DNA of 64,000 nt, taken from NCBI GenBank assembly GCA_029260295.1, contig JAJDDN010000003.1, positions 186,001 through 250,000 on the forward strand, written 5' to 3'. The translations under genes were made by a program, and so were the position numbers. The DNA is from Phycisphaerales bacterium. GTDB taxonomy: Bacteria; Planctomycetota; Phycisphaerae; Phycisphaerales; UBA1924. Positions 38,311 through 46,395 of this stretch are shown here, piece after piece. The stretch's first letter is position 1; each line of letters starts with the position of its first letter. Below the pieces are notes generated by a model. The model was given only the letters and a program-made list of their open reading frames with translations. It did not search any database and had not been told where the DNA came from.

Positions 38311-39306
38311 TTACCCCAAAAAAGCCCCCAGTAGGCACTCCAAACGCTCTAAAGCCGCATTCAAATACAATTGATCACCCTCTGTTCGTAAAAAATTAGG
38401 GCAAGTCGCCGACATCAGTACCCTCCGAACATCCGCAAGCTCCTCAGAATCAGCCTCCACAGGCAATCCAAGCGACTCCCTGCACCGCCCAAGCGTCTCC
38501 ACAGGATTAATCCCAAACAGCAAATCCTCATGCCCCCAGTGCAGCCGCTCAATATACAACGCATCCTCAACCCAGTGACCAGGAGCGATCATCGCAAGAT
38601 CAATGAGCGCACACCGCCCATGCACCTCAGGATTATTCGAGATCCGCCGCATCGCGTTCCGACCATGCAAATCATGATGGCACCAGGTATCAATCGACCG
38701 GTTGATCCACATATCGGCAAACACCCCCAGATTCTCCTGCACCCGCTCGATCGCCTTGAACCAACGATCCGCATGTTCCATATCGTGCGACTCGACCTCT
38801 TTGATCGCTTTGCCGAGCTGCGCCGACCAATCCGGATCGTCAGGACATTTCTTCGGATCAACAATCTCCTCAAGCACCGCCGCCGCCTGAAACTCCGCCG
38901 CCGCCTCAAAGATCTCCCACATCGAAGACGCATCAATCGAAGACGCCAAAGGCGGGTTCTTAAACCGCTCCATCACGATCCACGCAAAGTCATGCCCACC
39001 AAGCTCATAGCCTGCCGCAAGCACCCGAGGCGTAGGCAGACTCAACGCCGCCGAACGCTCCCAGTCGTCCTCATGCACAAGCCCAAGACGCTTAGTCCAG
39101 TGGTACTCCCGGTACCCAACAGGCAGCTTGACCACGCACTCAATCTCAACCCCCTTCTTGGTCGTCCAAGTCGCAAACCCGGTCCCCGCACCAGAGTGCT
39201 GCCAGGTCGTCTTAAACCAAGAAATATCCCCCAGCCGCCCCCGGCATTCGTCTATGACATCCCCACCAAGAGCCGAAGCCAACCCATGAGAATCACGATC
39301 GAGCAT
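38311..39306 (-). CDS. Aminoglycoside phosphotransferase-fold kinase
   Basis: 331 residues from MLDRDSHGLASAL (GGAGG just upstream; the earlier ATG would bury it). Small-molecule kinase of the APH/choline-kinase fold: catalytic loop WCHHDLHGRNAM and metal site LIDLAMIAPGHWVEDALY are intact. ATP-binding KLPVGYREYHW is seen near residue 65. Antibiotic resistance is only one possible role; most chromosomal members phosphorylate unknown metabolites. Confidence 0.87.
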   Translation of the reverse strand: MLDRDSHGLASALGGDVIDECRGRLGDISWFKTTWQHSGAGTGFATWTTKKGVEIECVVKLPVGYREYHWTKRLGLVHEDDWERSAALSLPTPRVLAAGYELGGHDFAWIVMERFKNPPLASSIDASSMWEIFEAAAEFQAAAVLEEIVDPKKCPDDPDWSAQLGKAIKEVESHDMEHADRWFKAIERVQENLGVFADMWINRSIDTWCHHDLHGRNAMRRISNNPEVHGRCALIDLAMIAPGHWVEDALYIERLHWGHEDLLFGINPVETLGRCRESLGLPVEADSEELADVRRVLMSATCPNFLRTEGDQLYLNAALERLECLLGAFLG

Positions 39307-39374
39307 ACATCCTCCGAAACGCAAACATCGCCAACATACTCAACGACCACTACACCATAGCAACTTCCAGCATC

Positions 39375-39414
39375 GGGTGCCACTACTCGCCGTCTTCGGG
39401 GCAGTAGTGTCTTC
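39375..39414 (+). repeat. Hairpin repeat family A, copy 5
   Basis: Stem CACTACT/AGTAGTG around CGCCGTCTTCGGGGC. Frame GGGTGC...TCTTC. Confidence 0.85.
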
Positions 39415-39429
39415 TCCCCCCCCATTGAC

Positions 39430-39469
39430 GGGTGCCACCGCTTGACCGTCTTCGGCAAGCAGTGTCTTC
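39430..39469 (+). repeat. Hairpin repeat family A, copy 6
   Basis: Stem CACCGCTTG/CAAGCAGTG with one C-A mismatch, canonical loop. It ends two bases before the rsmA stop. Confidence 0.85.
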
Positions 39470-39470
39470 C

Positions 39471-40337
39471 CTACCCCCTACCCCCATTCGCATCCTCAAC
39501 CGCCCTACACACCCCATGCACCAACTCAACAGATAACCCATCAATCCGATCATCAGGCCCAGTCCCCTCAGGCCACTCAATCTCCCCCCCCACAATCTTC
39601 TTGACAACCCCACCCAACTTCTTCCGCCGTGACTGAAACAACAACTGCGAAATCTCGCTCATCGACACCCACCACTCCGGATCCCCCCCACCAACCAGAT
39701 CAACATCCCGACGCCACCCCATCATCGCACTCTCCACCCCAGGGCTCGGCCAAAAACACCCAGGCTTGAGTTTCGTAATCATCTTCACCTCCCCCAAACA
39801 CTGCGCCACCACAGAAATCCCCCCATACGCCTTACTCCCAGACCCCGCAGAAAACCGCTCAACAACTTCCTTCTGAATCGTCACAAACATCCCAGAACAC
39901 TCCGCATGCCGCGTCATCAGCGTCATCATCACAGGCGTCGCCGCATGGTAAGGCAGATTCGCCACCATACAAAAACCATCATCACCCAACGCCTCAACCA
40001 ACTCCAAGTTCAACGCCTTCTTCCCCGCCAAACAATCCCCCTCAACAATCACCAACCGATCCGGATACTCCTCCCCAAGAGTCTCACGCAACACCCGAAC
40101 CAGATCCATATCAAGCTCGCATACAACCACCCGGCATCCACGCTCAAGTAACCCAACAGTCAACGCCCCAGTCCCAGGCCCAATCTCCAAAACCAGATCA
40201 CCCTCTTTGACACCCGACGCATCAAGCAGCTTGTGAATCAGATTCTGATCAATCAAAAAATTCTGCCCCAGCGCCTTCTTAGGCCCATGCCCCGCCATCT
40301 CTAAAAGCTCTTTAATCCGTGTCAAACTCTGCATCAA
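39471..40337 (-). CDS. rsmA: 16S rRNA dimethyladenosine transferase RsmA (KsgA)
   Basis: 288 residues. Dimethylates two adjacent adenines of the 16S 3' hairpin. GQNFLIDQNLIHKLLDA and the SAM-binding LEIGPGTGALT are canonical, and motif NLPYHAATP carries the catalytic NLPY. The start overlaps the upstream HAD gene stop (ATGA), an operon pair. The long C-terminal segment (MVANL... RRKKLGGVVKKI) is as in the family. Confidence 0.96.
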   Translation of the reverse strand: MMQSLTRIKELLEMAGHGPKKALGQNFLIDQNLIHKLLDASGVKEGDLVLEIGPGTGALTVGLLERGCRVVVCELDMDLVRVLRETLGEEYPDRLVIVEGDCLAGKKALNLELVEALGDDGFCMVANLPYHAATPVMMTLMTRHAECSGMFVTIQKEVVERFSAGSGSKAYGGISVVAQCLGEVKMITKLKPGCFWPSPGVESAMMGWRRDVDLVGGGDPEWWVSMSEISQLLFQSRRKKLGGVVKKIVGGEIEWPEGTGPDDRIDGLSVELVHGVCRAVEDANGGRG

Positions 40338-41230
40338 CGACCCGCTTTCATTCGACTCAAGTCACCATCCAACAAACACCCGATCGCCGTCGCCACCCCG
40401 TCGTCATCATTCCCTGCCGTCACATAGCACGATCCTTGTTTCACTTCATCAATCGCGTTCCCCATCGCGATCCCGATCCCCGCCCCATGAATCATCGTCA
40501 GGTCATTGACCTGATCCCCGATCGCCGCCACCCGCGAAGGATCGATCCCGTGCTTCTCTAAATACCAATCGATCGCGTTCCACTTCGTCGCCGTCTTATC
40601 AAAGATCTCTAAAATATGCACTTCCTCGCCCGCATGCCCCTCAGGCTTGACGCAAGGGAAATCATGCAACTCCACCGAGTCCCCCATCTCCCGCAAAACC
40701 CGCTCGGTCACCACATTGGTCTTGGAAACCTCACAGCACATCCCCACCCGCACCGTGTGCTCCGGATGCTCATCATCATGCACCGACCGCGCCCGCCGAA
40801 TCTCGATCCCATGATCATCAAACCACCACCGCGAGATGTCATGGATCGGATACTCATCCTCCGAATCCACAATCAGATAGTCATACCCGATCGCCGCCGG
40901 ATCCTTCAAAACCATCGCTGGGGCTTCAACCCCATGAAACAACTCCACCGCCCGATGCACAAGCTCGTCCCGCATCTCCACCCGGTGCAGCGTCTCCCCC
41001 GAAACCGGATCCGCAACAATCGACCCCCCCGCCACCATCACAGGCTCCCGCTGATCAATCGCATCAAGCGCACCCCGCGCCTCAACCAGCCCCCGCCCAG
41101 TACAAATCAAAACAGCAACCCCCGCCTGCCGCGCCCGATCCACCGCCTCAACATTGGCGCGCGAAACACCCTTCCCGCTCCCAAGAAGCGTCCCATCCAG
41201 ATCAATCGCCAATACATCAATCATCGCCAT
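40334..41230 (-). CDS. Cof-type HAD-superfamily hydrolase
   Basis: 298 residues from MAMIDVLAIDLDGT; MIDVL two codons on is equally possible. HAD motif I DLDGTLLG, motif II CTGRG, and the late GDQVNDLTMIHGAGIG mark the Cof/YidA-type sugar-phosphate phosphatases with a C2 cap. The frame extends upstream to 41317 through repeat sequence and should not be used. Coupled to rsmA by a 4-base overlap. Confidence 0.92.
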   Translation of the reverse strand: MAMIDVLAIDLDGTLLGSGKGVSRANVEAVDRARQAGVAVLICTGRGLVEARGALDAIDQREPVMVAGGSIVADPVSGETLHRVEMRDELVHRAVELFHGVEAPAMVLKDPAAIGYDYLIVDSEDEYPIHDISRWWFDDHGIEIRRARSVHDDEHPEHTVRVGMCCEVSKTNVVTERVLREMGDSVELHDFPCVKPEGHAGEEVHILEIFDKTATKWNAIDWYLEKHGIDPSRVAAIGDQVNDLTMIHGAGIGIAMGNAIDEVKQGSCYVTAGNDDDGVATAIGCLLDGDLSRMKAGR

Positions 41231-41259
41231 GCAAGCACAATACGCAACCACTCTTCTCT

Positions 41260-41300
41260 GGGTGCCCTTTAGGTGCCGTCCCCGGCTCCTAGAGGTCTTC
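41260..41300 (+). repeat. Hairpin repeat family A, copy 7 (divergent)
   Basis: Frame GGGTGCC...GTCTTC kept; arms CTTTAGG/CCTAGAG nearly pair, loop replaced by TGCCGTCCCCGGCT. First of three tandem copies. Confidence 0.65.
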
Positions 41301-41308
41301 TCTTCTCC

Positions 41309-41348
41309 GGGTGCCACGGCTTGCCCGTCTTCGGCAAGCCGTGTCTTC
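41309..41348 (+). repeat. Hairpin repeat family A, copy 8
   Basis: Consensus-type copy: stem CACGGCTTG/CAAGCCGTG, loop CCCGTCTTCGG, full frame. Confidence 0.92.
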
Positions 41349-41356
41349 TCTTCTCC

Positions 41357-41396
41357 GGGTGCCCCGTCGGAGGATTCTTATCCTCCTTCGGGTCTT
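41357..41396 (+). repeat. Hairpin repeat family A, copy 9 (divergent)
   Basis: Frame GGGTGCC; stem GGAGGA/TCCTCC with outer CCG/CGG pairs and loop TTCTTA. Followed by an extra GGTC-type hairpin to 41418. Confidence 0.6.
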
Positions 41397-41415
41397 GGCA
41401 GGACCAACCCGTGTC

Positions 41416-42966
41416 TTAGTCAGACTCCCGATCCAACCGGCAAACACCCTCGGCCCCCTGCCCAAGCGTAATCACATTCTTCCCCTGCCGCTTCGACTTC
41501 ATCGCAAGCTCATCAGCAAGCGCAAGCAACGACTCCCCATCACTCCCATCCCAAGGATACGAAGCCAAGCCGCCCGACACCGTCAAAGTCCCGCTCGCCT
41601 CATCACCCAGCTTCGGGAAACGATGCTCGCAGATCTGCCTCTGGAACCGCGTGGCAAGACTGTAAATCGACTCCGGCGGCGAAGACCCCAAATCCCTAGG
41701 CCCCTTGGGCTCATAAAAGATCACCACAAACTCATCCCCACCAATCCGGCACACCTTATCCCCAGGCCGAATCACAGACTCCAACAACCGCACCGTCTCA
41801 ACAAGGATCTCGTCCCCGGCCGCATGCCCATGCCGATCGTTGTACCCCTTAAAGTTATCAATATCAAAGTACAACAAGGTCAGCGTCCGCCGCGCCCCCC
41901 GCGCCTGCTCGATCGCCGCATCAAGGAACCGCGAAAAGTAACGCCGATTCCAAGCCCCGGTCAGCTCATCGGTAAACGCCGCCAATCGCAGCGCCCGCTG
42001 TTGTTCTTCGAGCCGCAGCCAAGACCCGAGCCACGCCGCATGTTCGTTCAGTACCCGAGCCCCGACCCCGCGAGCCCAAGCAGAATCCCCGCATTGCAAA
42101 GCCCCAAACACCCGCCCACCCGCGTGCACCCCAACACCAGTATCAACCGCCTGCGTCGTAAACGAAAGATCATCCCGCCCGGCCCGTGCCGCGATCAATC
42201 CCATCGCCGCCTCAACCACAGGCCTTCCCTCACCCATCGCCCGGATCACCGCTTCATCAGTCCCATGCCCAACATGCCCAGCCCCAACCCCCACATCAAC
42301 CCGCCCGACCCGCCCCCCACAATCAACATCCATCCCCGCACCCACATCACCCATCACCCGCTGGTGCAGCTTCATAACTTCCCGTACATTCGCCTCATCA
42401 CTCGCCGCCCGCCGAGCATCAACAGATTCAATCCGCTCTTGAGCCACCGGCTCAACCACCGGCTCAGCAACTTGCTTAACAACCGTTTCAACAAAAGGTT
42501 CAACAACAACCTCAGTCTTCACCGCCACAACCTCAACCCGAGGAATAGCAACCGCCCCCTCAATCGCCGCCATCACCTCAGCCGCAAGCGCCTGCGCCCC
42601 CACCGCCCCGTCGTACATCGGATGCTCTTCCCCAACCCGAATCACCTTGACACTCGCATCCACCATCCGAAGCGCATCAACAAACTTCCCAAGCTCATCG
42701 TTGTTCTTTCCCCCACCCGGCTCCGCATCAGGCGAAACCAACACCGCCGCCCGCGCAGGCGACGCATCATCAATCGGATCACTCAACTCCCCAATCGCAT
42801 CAAACGAATCCCGAGTCCGGATCAGCTCAACACCAGCCACCCGACGCAACACCTGATCAAGCCCCGTCCGCCCAACAAGAATCACCCGCCACCCAGCACC
42901 AGACGCAGAACCACCGCGCCCCAACCCGCTCCCCTGTTCAACATGTCCTTCATCAATCGGCATCAA
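41416..42966 (-). CDS. GGDEF domain protein (diguanylate cyclase)
   Basis: 516 residues. The C-terminal 170 residues form a GGDEF domain: FDIDNFKGYNDRHGHAAGDE, then the intact active site RIGGDEFVVIFYE. An RxxD product-inhibition site (RPGD) lies exactly five residues before GGDEF. It makes cyclic di-GMP from two GTP. The N-terminal 140 residues resemble a degenerate receiver-like domain, followed by an acidic/Val-rich linker and a GAF-like segment (near 220-320). No membrane helix. Encoded 12 bp after the 180-residue protein at 42979. Confidence 0.93.
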   Translation of the reverse strand: MMPIDEGHVEQGSGLGRGGSASGAGWRVILVGRTGLDQVLRRVAGVELIRTRDSFDAIGELSDPIDDASPARAAVLVSPDAEPGGGKNNDELGKFVDALRMVDASVKVIRVGEEHPMYDGAVGAQALAAEVMAAIEGAVAIPRVEVVAVKTEVVVEPFVETVVKQVAEPVVEPVAQERIESVDARRAASDEANVREVMKLHQRVMGDVGAGMDVDCGGRVGRVDVGVGAGHVGHGTDEAVIRAMGEGRPVVEAAMGLIAARAGRDDLSFTTQAVDTGVGVHAGGRVFGALQCGDSAWARGVGARVLNEHAAWLGSWLRLEEQQRALRLAAFTDELTGAWNRRYFSRFLDAAIEQARGARRTLTLLYFDIDNFKGYNDRHGHAAGDEILVETVRLLESVIRPGDKVCRIGGDEFVVIFYEPKGPRDLGSSPPESIYSLATRFQRQICEHRFPKLGDEASGTLTVSGGLASYPWDGSDGESLLALADELAMKSKRQGKNVITLGQGAEGVCRLDRESD

Positions 42967-42978
42967 CTCAGTACATCC

Positions 42979-43503
42979 TTATTCATCCGGCTTCAACAGC
43001 GCAGCCAGCTCATCCCGATCCAAAATATCCGAAGCCGTCAGCCCCGAACCATTCTTCACGCCCCCGTTCAAACCCGACAATCTCAAAACAGGCCCGTCAA
43101 TCGGCCCATTCGTATTCCCCTTCCGCTCAGCCGCCACCGGAGCCGGAGCCACAGCACGCAGCCTCCCACCAGTCCCTACGAACCCACGCAAAGGCGGGTT
43201 CGCCCCTTCTTCATACACCCACACCAACCCAGACGGACAAAACCGCTCCATCCCCTCAATCACCCGATCCTGCTGATCCAGCCCAACGCCCCCATACCCG
43301 CCGCCATCAAGCACCACAATCAACCCCCGCCCCTTCTGCTGCTCTCGGCACCCAATCGCCAACACCTCATGCCCAGACCCGCTCGTCTCCACCCTCAACC
43401 CACGCGAAGCCAGCGCACTCAGCAGCGACCCCGAAGCCTCAACCCCGCTCCGATGCCACACGACACACCGTCTCCCCATCTTCAGATCTGTACCCGATTC
43501 CAT
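42979..43503 (-). CDS. Hypothetical protein with a receiver-like N-terminus
   Basis: 174 residues from MESGTDLKMG; MGRRCVVWHRSG (43479) is also possible. The first 100 residues alternate strand and helix (RCVVWHRSGVEASGSLLSAL, GLIVVLDGG, LVWVYEEG) like a receiver domain but lack the phosphoacceptor Asp pattern. The rest is unstructured, ending DELAALLKPDE. Twelve bases separate it from the GGDEF gene, so it may be its partner. No family recognised. Confidence 0.6.
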   Translation of the reverse strand: MESGTDLKMGRRCVVWHRSGVEASGSLLSALASRGLRVETSGSGHEVLAIGCREQQKGRGLIVVLDGGGYGGVGLDQQDRVIEGMERFCPSGLVWVYEEGANPPLRGFVGTGGRLRAVAPAPVAAERKGNTNGPIDGPVLRLSGLNGGVKNGSGLTASDILDRDELAALLKPDE

Positions 43504-43657
43504 AACCCGAGTGTACCACAAGACAGCCCTGAATCCCCCTGATTTCCCCCCATTCCAGAGAACTCATCAACCAACCAACCCTCAAGGTCCGGATATCCAA
43601 CAACACGGCGCATCAATTGCCCACTTACCCCCATCAGCGCCTCCGATGAGTTTCCTC

Positions 43658-43703
43658 TTCCTCCCTCTCCCATTCTGATGGGAGAGGGCCGGGGTGAGGG
43701 CTC
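43658..43703 (+). repeat. Repeat family B, copy 1
   Basis: Hairpin CCCTCTCCCAT/ATGGGAGAGGG (43663-43673 with 43678-43688) followed by CCGGGGTGAGGGCTC. Same unit at 48129 and 59456. Confidence 0.88.
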
Positions 43704-43718
43704 CCCGACTTCTCATCT

Positions 43719-44885
43719 TCACTCACTCCCTCTATCTTCGTCTTCCCCCATCAACCCCTCAGCAATCACCCGTCCCCCATCGGCCTCACCAAGCCCACCA
43801 TACCCACCCCGCATCTTGGTAATCTTCTCCGAATCCATCAGCAACCCCGCAACCATCCCCCCGTGCGCCTCCACATTCTTCCCCGCATCAATCAGATCCT
43901 CACACACCACCGCCGCCCCCGCCTCAACGAGCACCGCCGCATTATGCTTCTGATGCTCATCCTTATGAAACGGATACGGCAAAAATACCGCAGGCACCCC
44001 CGCCGCCCAGCACTCCCCAACCGTCCCCGCGCCGCACCGACCAATCGCAAGATCCGCCGCCGCCAGCGCCGCCCCCATCTCCTCAATATATTCAACCACC
44101 ACCGCACGCACCCCCGCCTCCCGATACCCAAGGGCAATCTCTTCCCCATCACCATCCCCACCCACCTGATGCAAAACCTGCCACCCCTCAAACGCCCCGC
44201 CGTGCTCCTTCGCCATCTCCACCATAAACCGATTCACCGACCGCGCCCCCTGCGACCCCCCCGTCACCAGAATCGTCTTCCGATCCCCATCGAGCCCAAA
44301 CTCCCCAAGCCCCCGCGACTTACTCCGCCGCCCCGCAAACCCCCGCACAATCGGCCGCGTCCAAATCCAGTCCCCAAACCCATCCACCTTCGCCGCCGTA
44401 AACGCCCGAGCCGCCCGCTTCCCGATCCACCGATTCGCCTTGCCTGGCACCGCATCAAGATTCACCAGCACCAACTCGCACCCCTCGGCCTTGGCCGCCA
44501 TCGCAGAAGGTGCCGACACAAACCCCCCCATCGAAACAACAGTCACAACCGTCTCCGCATCGCACGATTCCTTCATCTCCCCAATCACCCTCCGCACCCC
44601 CCGCACGCTCGGGCCCCAGTTGCGAGCAAACCGCAAGAGCCCCCGAACCCCACCGCTCGGCGAAGTCGCCTGGATCGTAGAAAACTCAGCCCCCGCCGCA
44701 TCAAGAATCGCAGAATCCAGATGCCGCTCAGAACAAATAAAGTGTGCCTTCACACCCGCATCAATCTCAACAAGCTGCTCATAGATCGCCATCGCCGGAT
44801 ACAAATGCCCACCAGTACCCCCACCAACAAAGACAAACCCACGAGTTTGATCTGTCCCAGCCGTCACCCGCGATCCGCGAACCAC
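43719..44885 (-). CDS. murG: MurG, lipid II-forming GlcNAc transferase
   Basis: 388 residues. Adds N-acetylglucosamine to lipid I on the inner membrane face. GGGTGGHLYPAMAI (family GGTGGH motif), VTGGSQGARSVN and GRCGAGTVGECWAAGVPAVFLPYP are all present. The start at 44885 overlaps the ftsW 3' end by 22 bp. Slightly long because of insertions near the acceptor domain. Confidence 0.95.
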   Translation of the reverse strand: MVRGSRVTAGTDQTRGFVFVGGGTGGHLYPAMAIYEQLVEIDAGVKAHFICSERHLDSAILDAAGAEFSTIQATSPSGGVRGLLRFARNWGPSVRGVRRVIGEMKESCDAETVVTVVSMGGFVSAPSAMAAKAEGCELVLVNLDAVPGKANRWIGKRAARAFTAAKVDGFGDWIWTRPIVRGFAGRRSKSRGLGEFGLDGDRKTILVTGGSQGARSVNRFMVEMAKEHGGAFEGWQVLHQVGGDGDGEEIALGYREAGVRAVVVEYIEEMGAALAAADLAIGRCGAGTVGECWAAGVPAVFLPYPFHKDEHQKHNAAVLVEAGAAVVCEDLIDAGKNVEAHGGMVAGLLMDSEKITKMRGGYGGLGEADGGRVIAEGLMGEDEDRGSE

Positions 44886-46312
44886 TCGTCGCCCTCAGTA
44901 TCGCTTGATTCTTTCTTCGCCCCACCCAAACTGATCTTTGAATATCTCCGCTTCTTCGGAACAACCACCTCAGGCTCAAACTCAGCCTCCGTATCCCCCA
45001 TCAACTCGGCCATCTCCTGCCCACCGATCTCATGCCCACCCGCCATCGTGTTGGCCAGCAACGCCCCGTCGCGATGAGCAAACGAAATATCCTCTTCGAG
45101 CGAACCATCAAACGCCGCCGCATACTCCTGCGTCCGCTCGATCGCCACAATAAACCCCAAGCACACCGAAGTCACAATCCACCCCGTCCCACCATTAGAC
45201 ATCAAAGGCAGCGCGATCCCCTTGGTCGGACCCAATCCCGTCACCACCATCAAGTTAATCACAGCCTGAATAGAAAAAGTCGCCACCACCCCAACCACAA
45301 TCAACCGCAAAATCCCCGAGACCTCACGCCGAGCAATATCAGTCCCCACCCACACAATCGCCGCATACGCGCTGATGATCGCCAGAGCCCCCACAAACCC
45401 CATCTCCTCGCACACCACCGCAAACAAAAAGTCAGTCGTATCCTCAGGCAAATACCCAAACTTCTGCAAGCCGTTCCCAAGCCCACGCCCAAAGAACCCG
45501 CCACCGGAAATAGTCGCCAGCGATTGGATCATCTGATACCCCTGATCCTGCGCATCAGCATACGGATCAAGAAACGCTGTGATCCGCTTGACACGATAAG
45601 GCGAGGTCATAATCGCCGCCACAACCCCAGCCACACCGATCGGCACAAACGCCGCAAAGTGCTTGAGCCGCGCCCCGCCCGCGATCAGCACAACCGAGCA
45701 CGCCAAGACCATCAGCACACCCGTCCCCAAATCTTCCATCACCACCGCAAACGCCACCGCCCCAATACACAACACCGCAGGCAATAAACCCTTCCAGAAA
45801 ATCCCCAACCGGTTCTCTTTGTAAGACCCCAGCCGCGCCCCGTACCACGCCACCAGAATCACCAGCCCCCACTTGGCAAGCTCGCTGGGCTGCATCGATT
45901 CCAAACCGGGCAGCCGCAGATTCACCCACCGGTGCGACCCATTGACCGGACGCGCCAGCCCAGGCACATACACACTCACCACCAAACCAATCAGCAGCAA
46001 CGAACCCAAAATCAAAACCCCAAGATCCCCCCCAGGCTTAAACCACACCACCCGATCGAGCCGCCCCGCGATCCTCCGGATCGGCACCCGCGACGCCACC
46101 ACCATCGCCCCAATAGCCATTACCAGATACAACGCAGACCGAGAAGTCAAAAGCGACTTCGCCGTAACCCCTTCCCCAACCGCGCTCGCATCAGCCCCCA
46201 GCCCGGCCTCTCCAAACCCAGCAATCTGCATCCCCGCACTCTGCACCATCACCACCCCCACCATCAGCAGAGCCAGAGCGCACAACATCAACATCTGTCC
46301 AGATCGCACCAT
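44864..46312 (-). CDS. ftsW: FtsW/RodA-family peptidoglycan polymerase, probably FtsW
   Basis: 482 residues from MVRSGQMLMLCAL; a TTG start at 46360 would add 16 residues. SEDS-family glycosyltransferase: ten or so membrane helices, VKRITAFLDPYADAQDQGYQ, and SLATISGGGFFGRGLGNG, with NGGTGWIVTS late. Neighbouring murG supports FtsW rather than RodA. A hydrophilic C-terminal tail of about 90 residues after the last helix, acidic (EAEFEPEVVVPKKRRYSKIS), is unusually long. Acts at the division septum. Confidence 0.9.
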   Translation of the reverse strand: MVRSGQMLMLCALALLMVGVVMVQSAGMQIAGFGEAGLGADASAVGEGVTAKSLLTSRSALYLVMAIGAMVVASRVPIRRIAGRLDRVVWFKPGGDLGVLILGSLLLIGLVVSVYVPGLARPVNGSHRWVNLRLPGLESMQPSELAKWGLVILVAWYGARLGSYKENRLGIFWKGLLPAVLCIGAVAFAVVMEDLGTGVLMVLACSVVLIAGGARLKHFAAFVPIGVAGVVAAIMTSPYRVKRITAFLDPYADAQDQGYQMIQSLATISGGGFFGRGLGNGLQKFGYLPEDTTDFLFAVVCEEMGFVGALAIISAYAAIVWVGTDIARREVSGILRLIVVGVVATFSIQAVINLMVVTGLGPTKGIALPLMSNGGTGWIVTSVCLGFIVAIERTQEYAAAFDGSLEEDISFAHRDGALLANTMAGGHEIGGQEMAELMGDTEAEFEPEVVVPKKRRYSKISLGGAKKESSDTEGDEWFADRG

Positions 46313-46395
46313 CAAGGAACCATCGGCTACCACGCGAGAATCAGACCAGAATTGGATCAAAAATCGACCGGATTAATACCCGATTTCGCCCGAAA

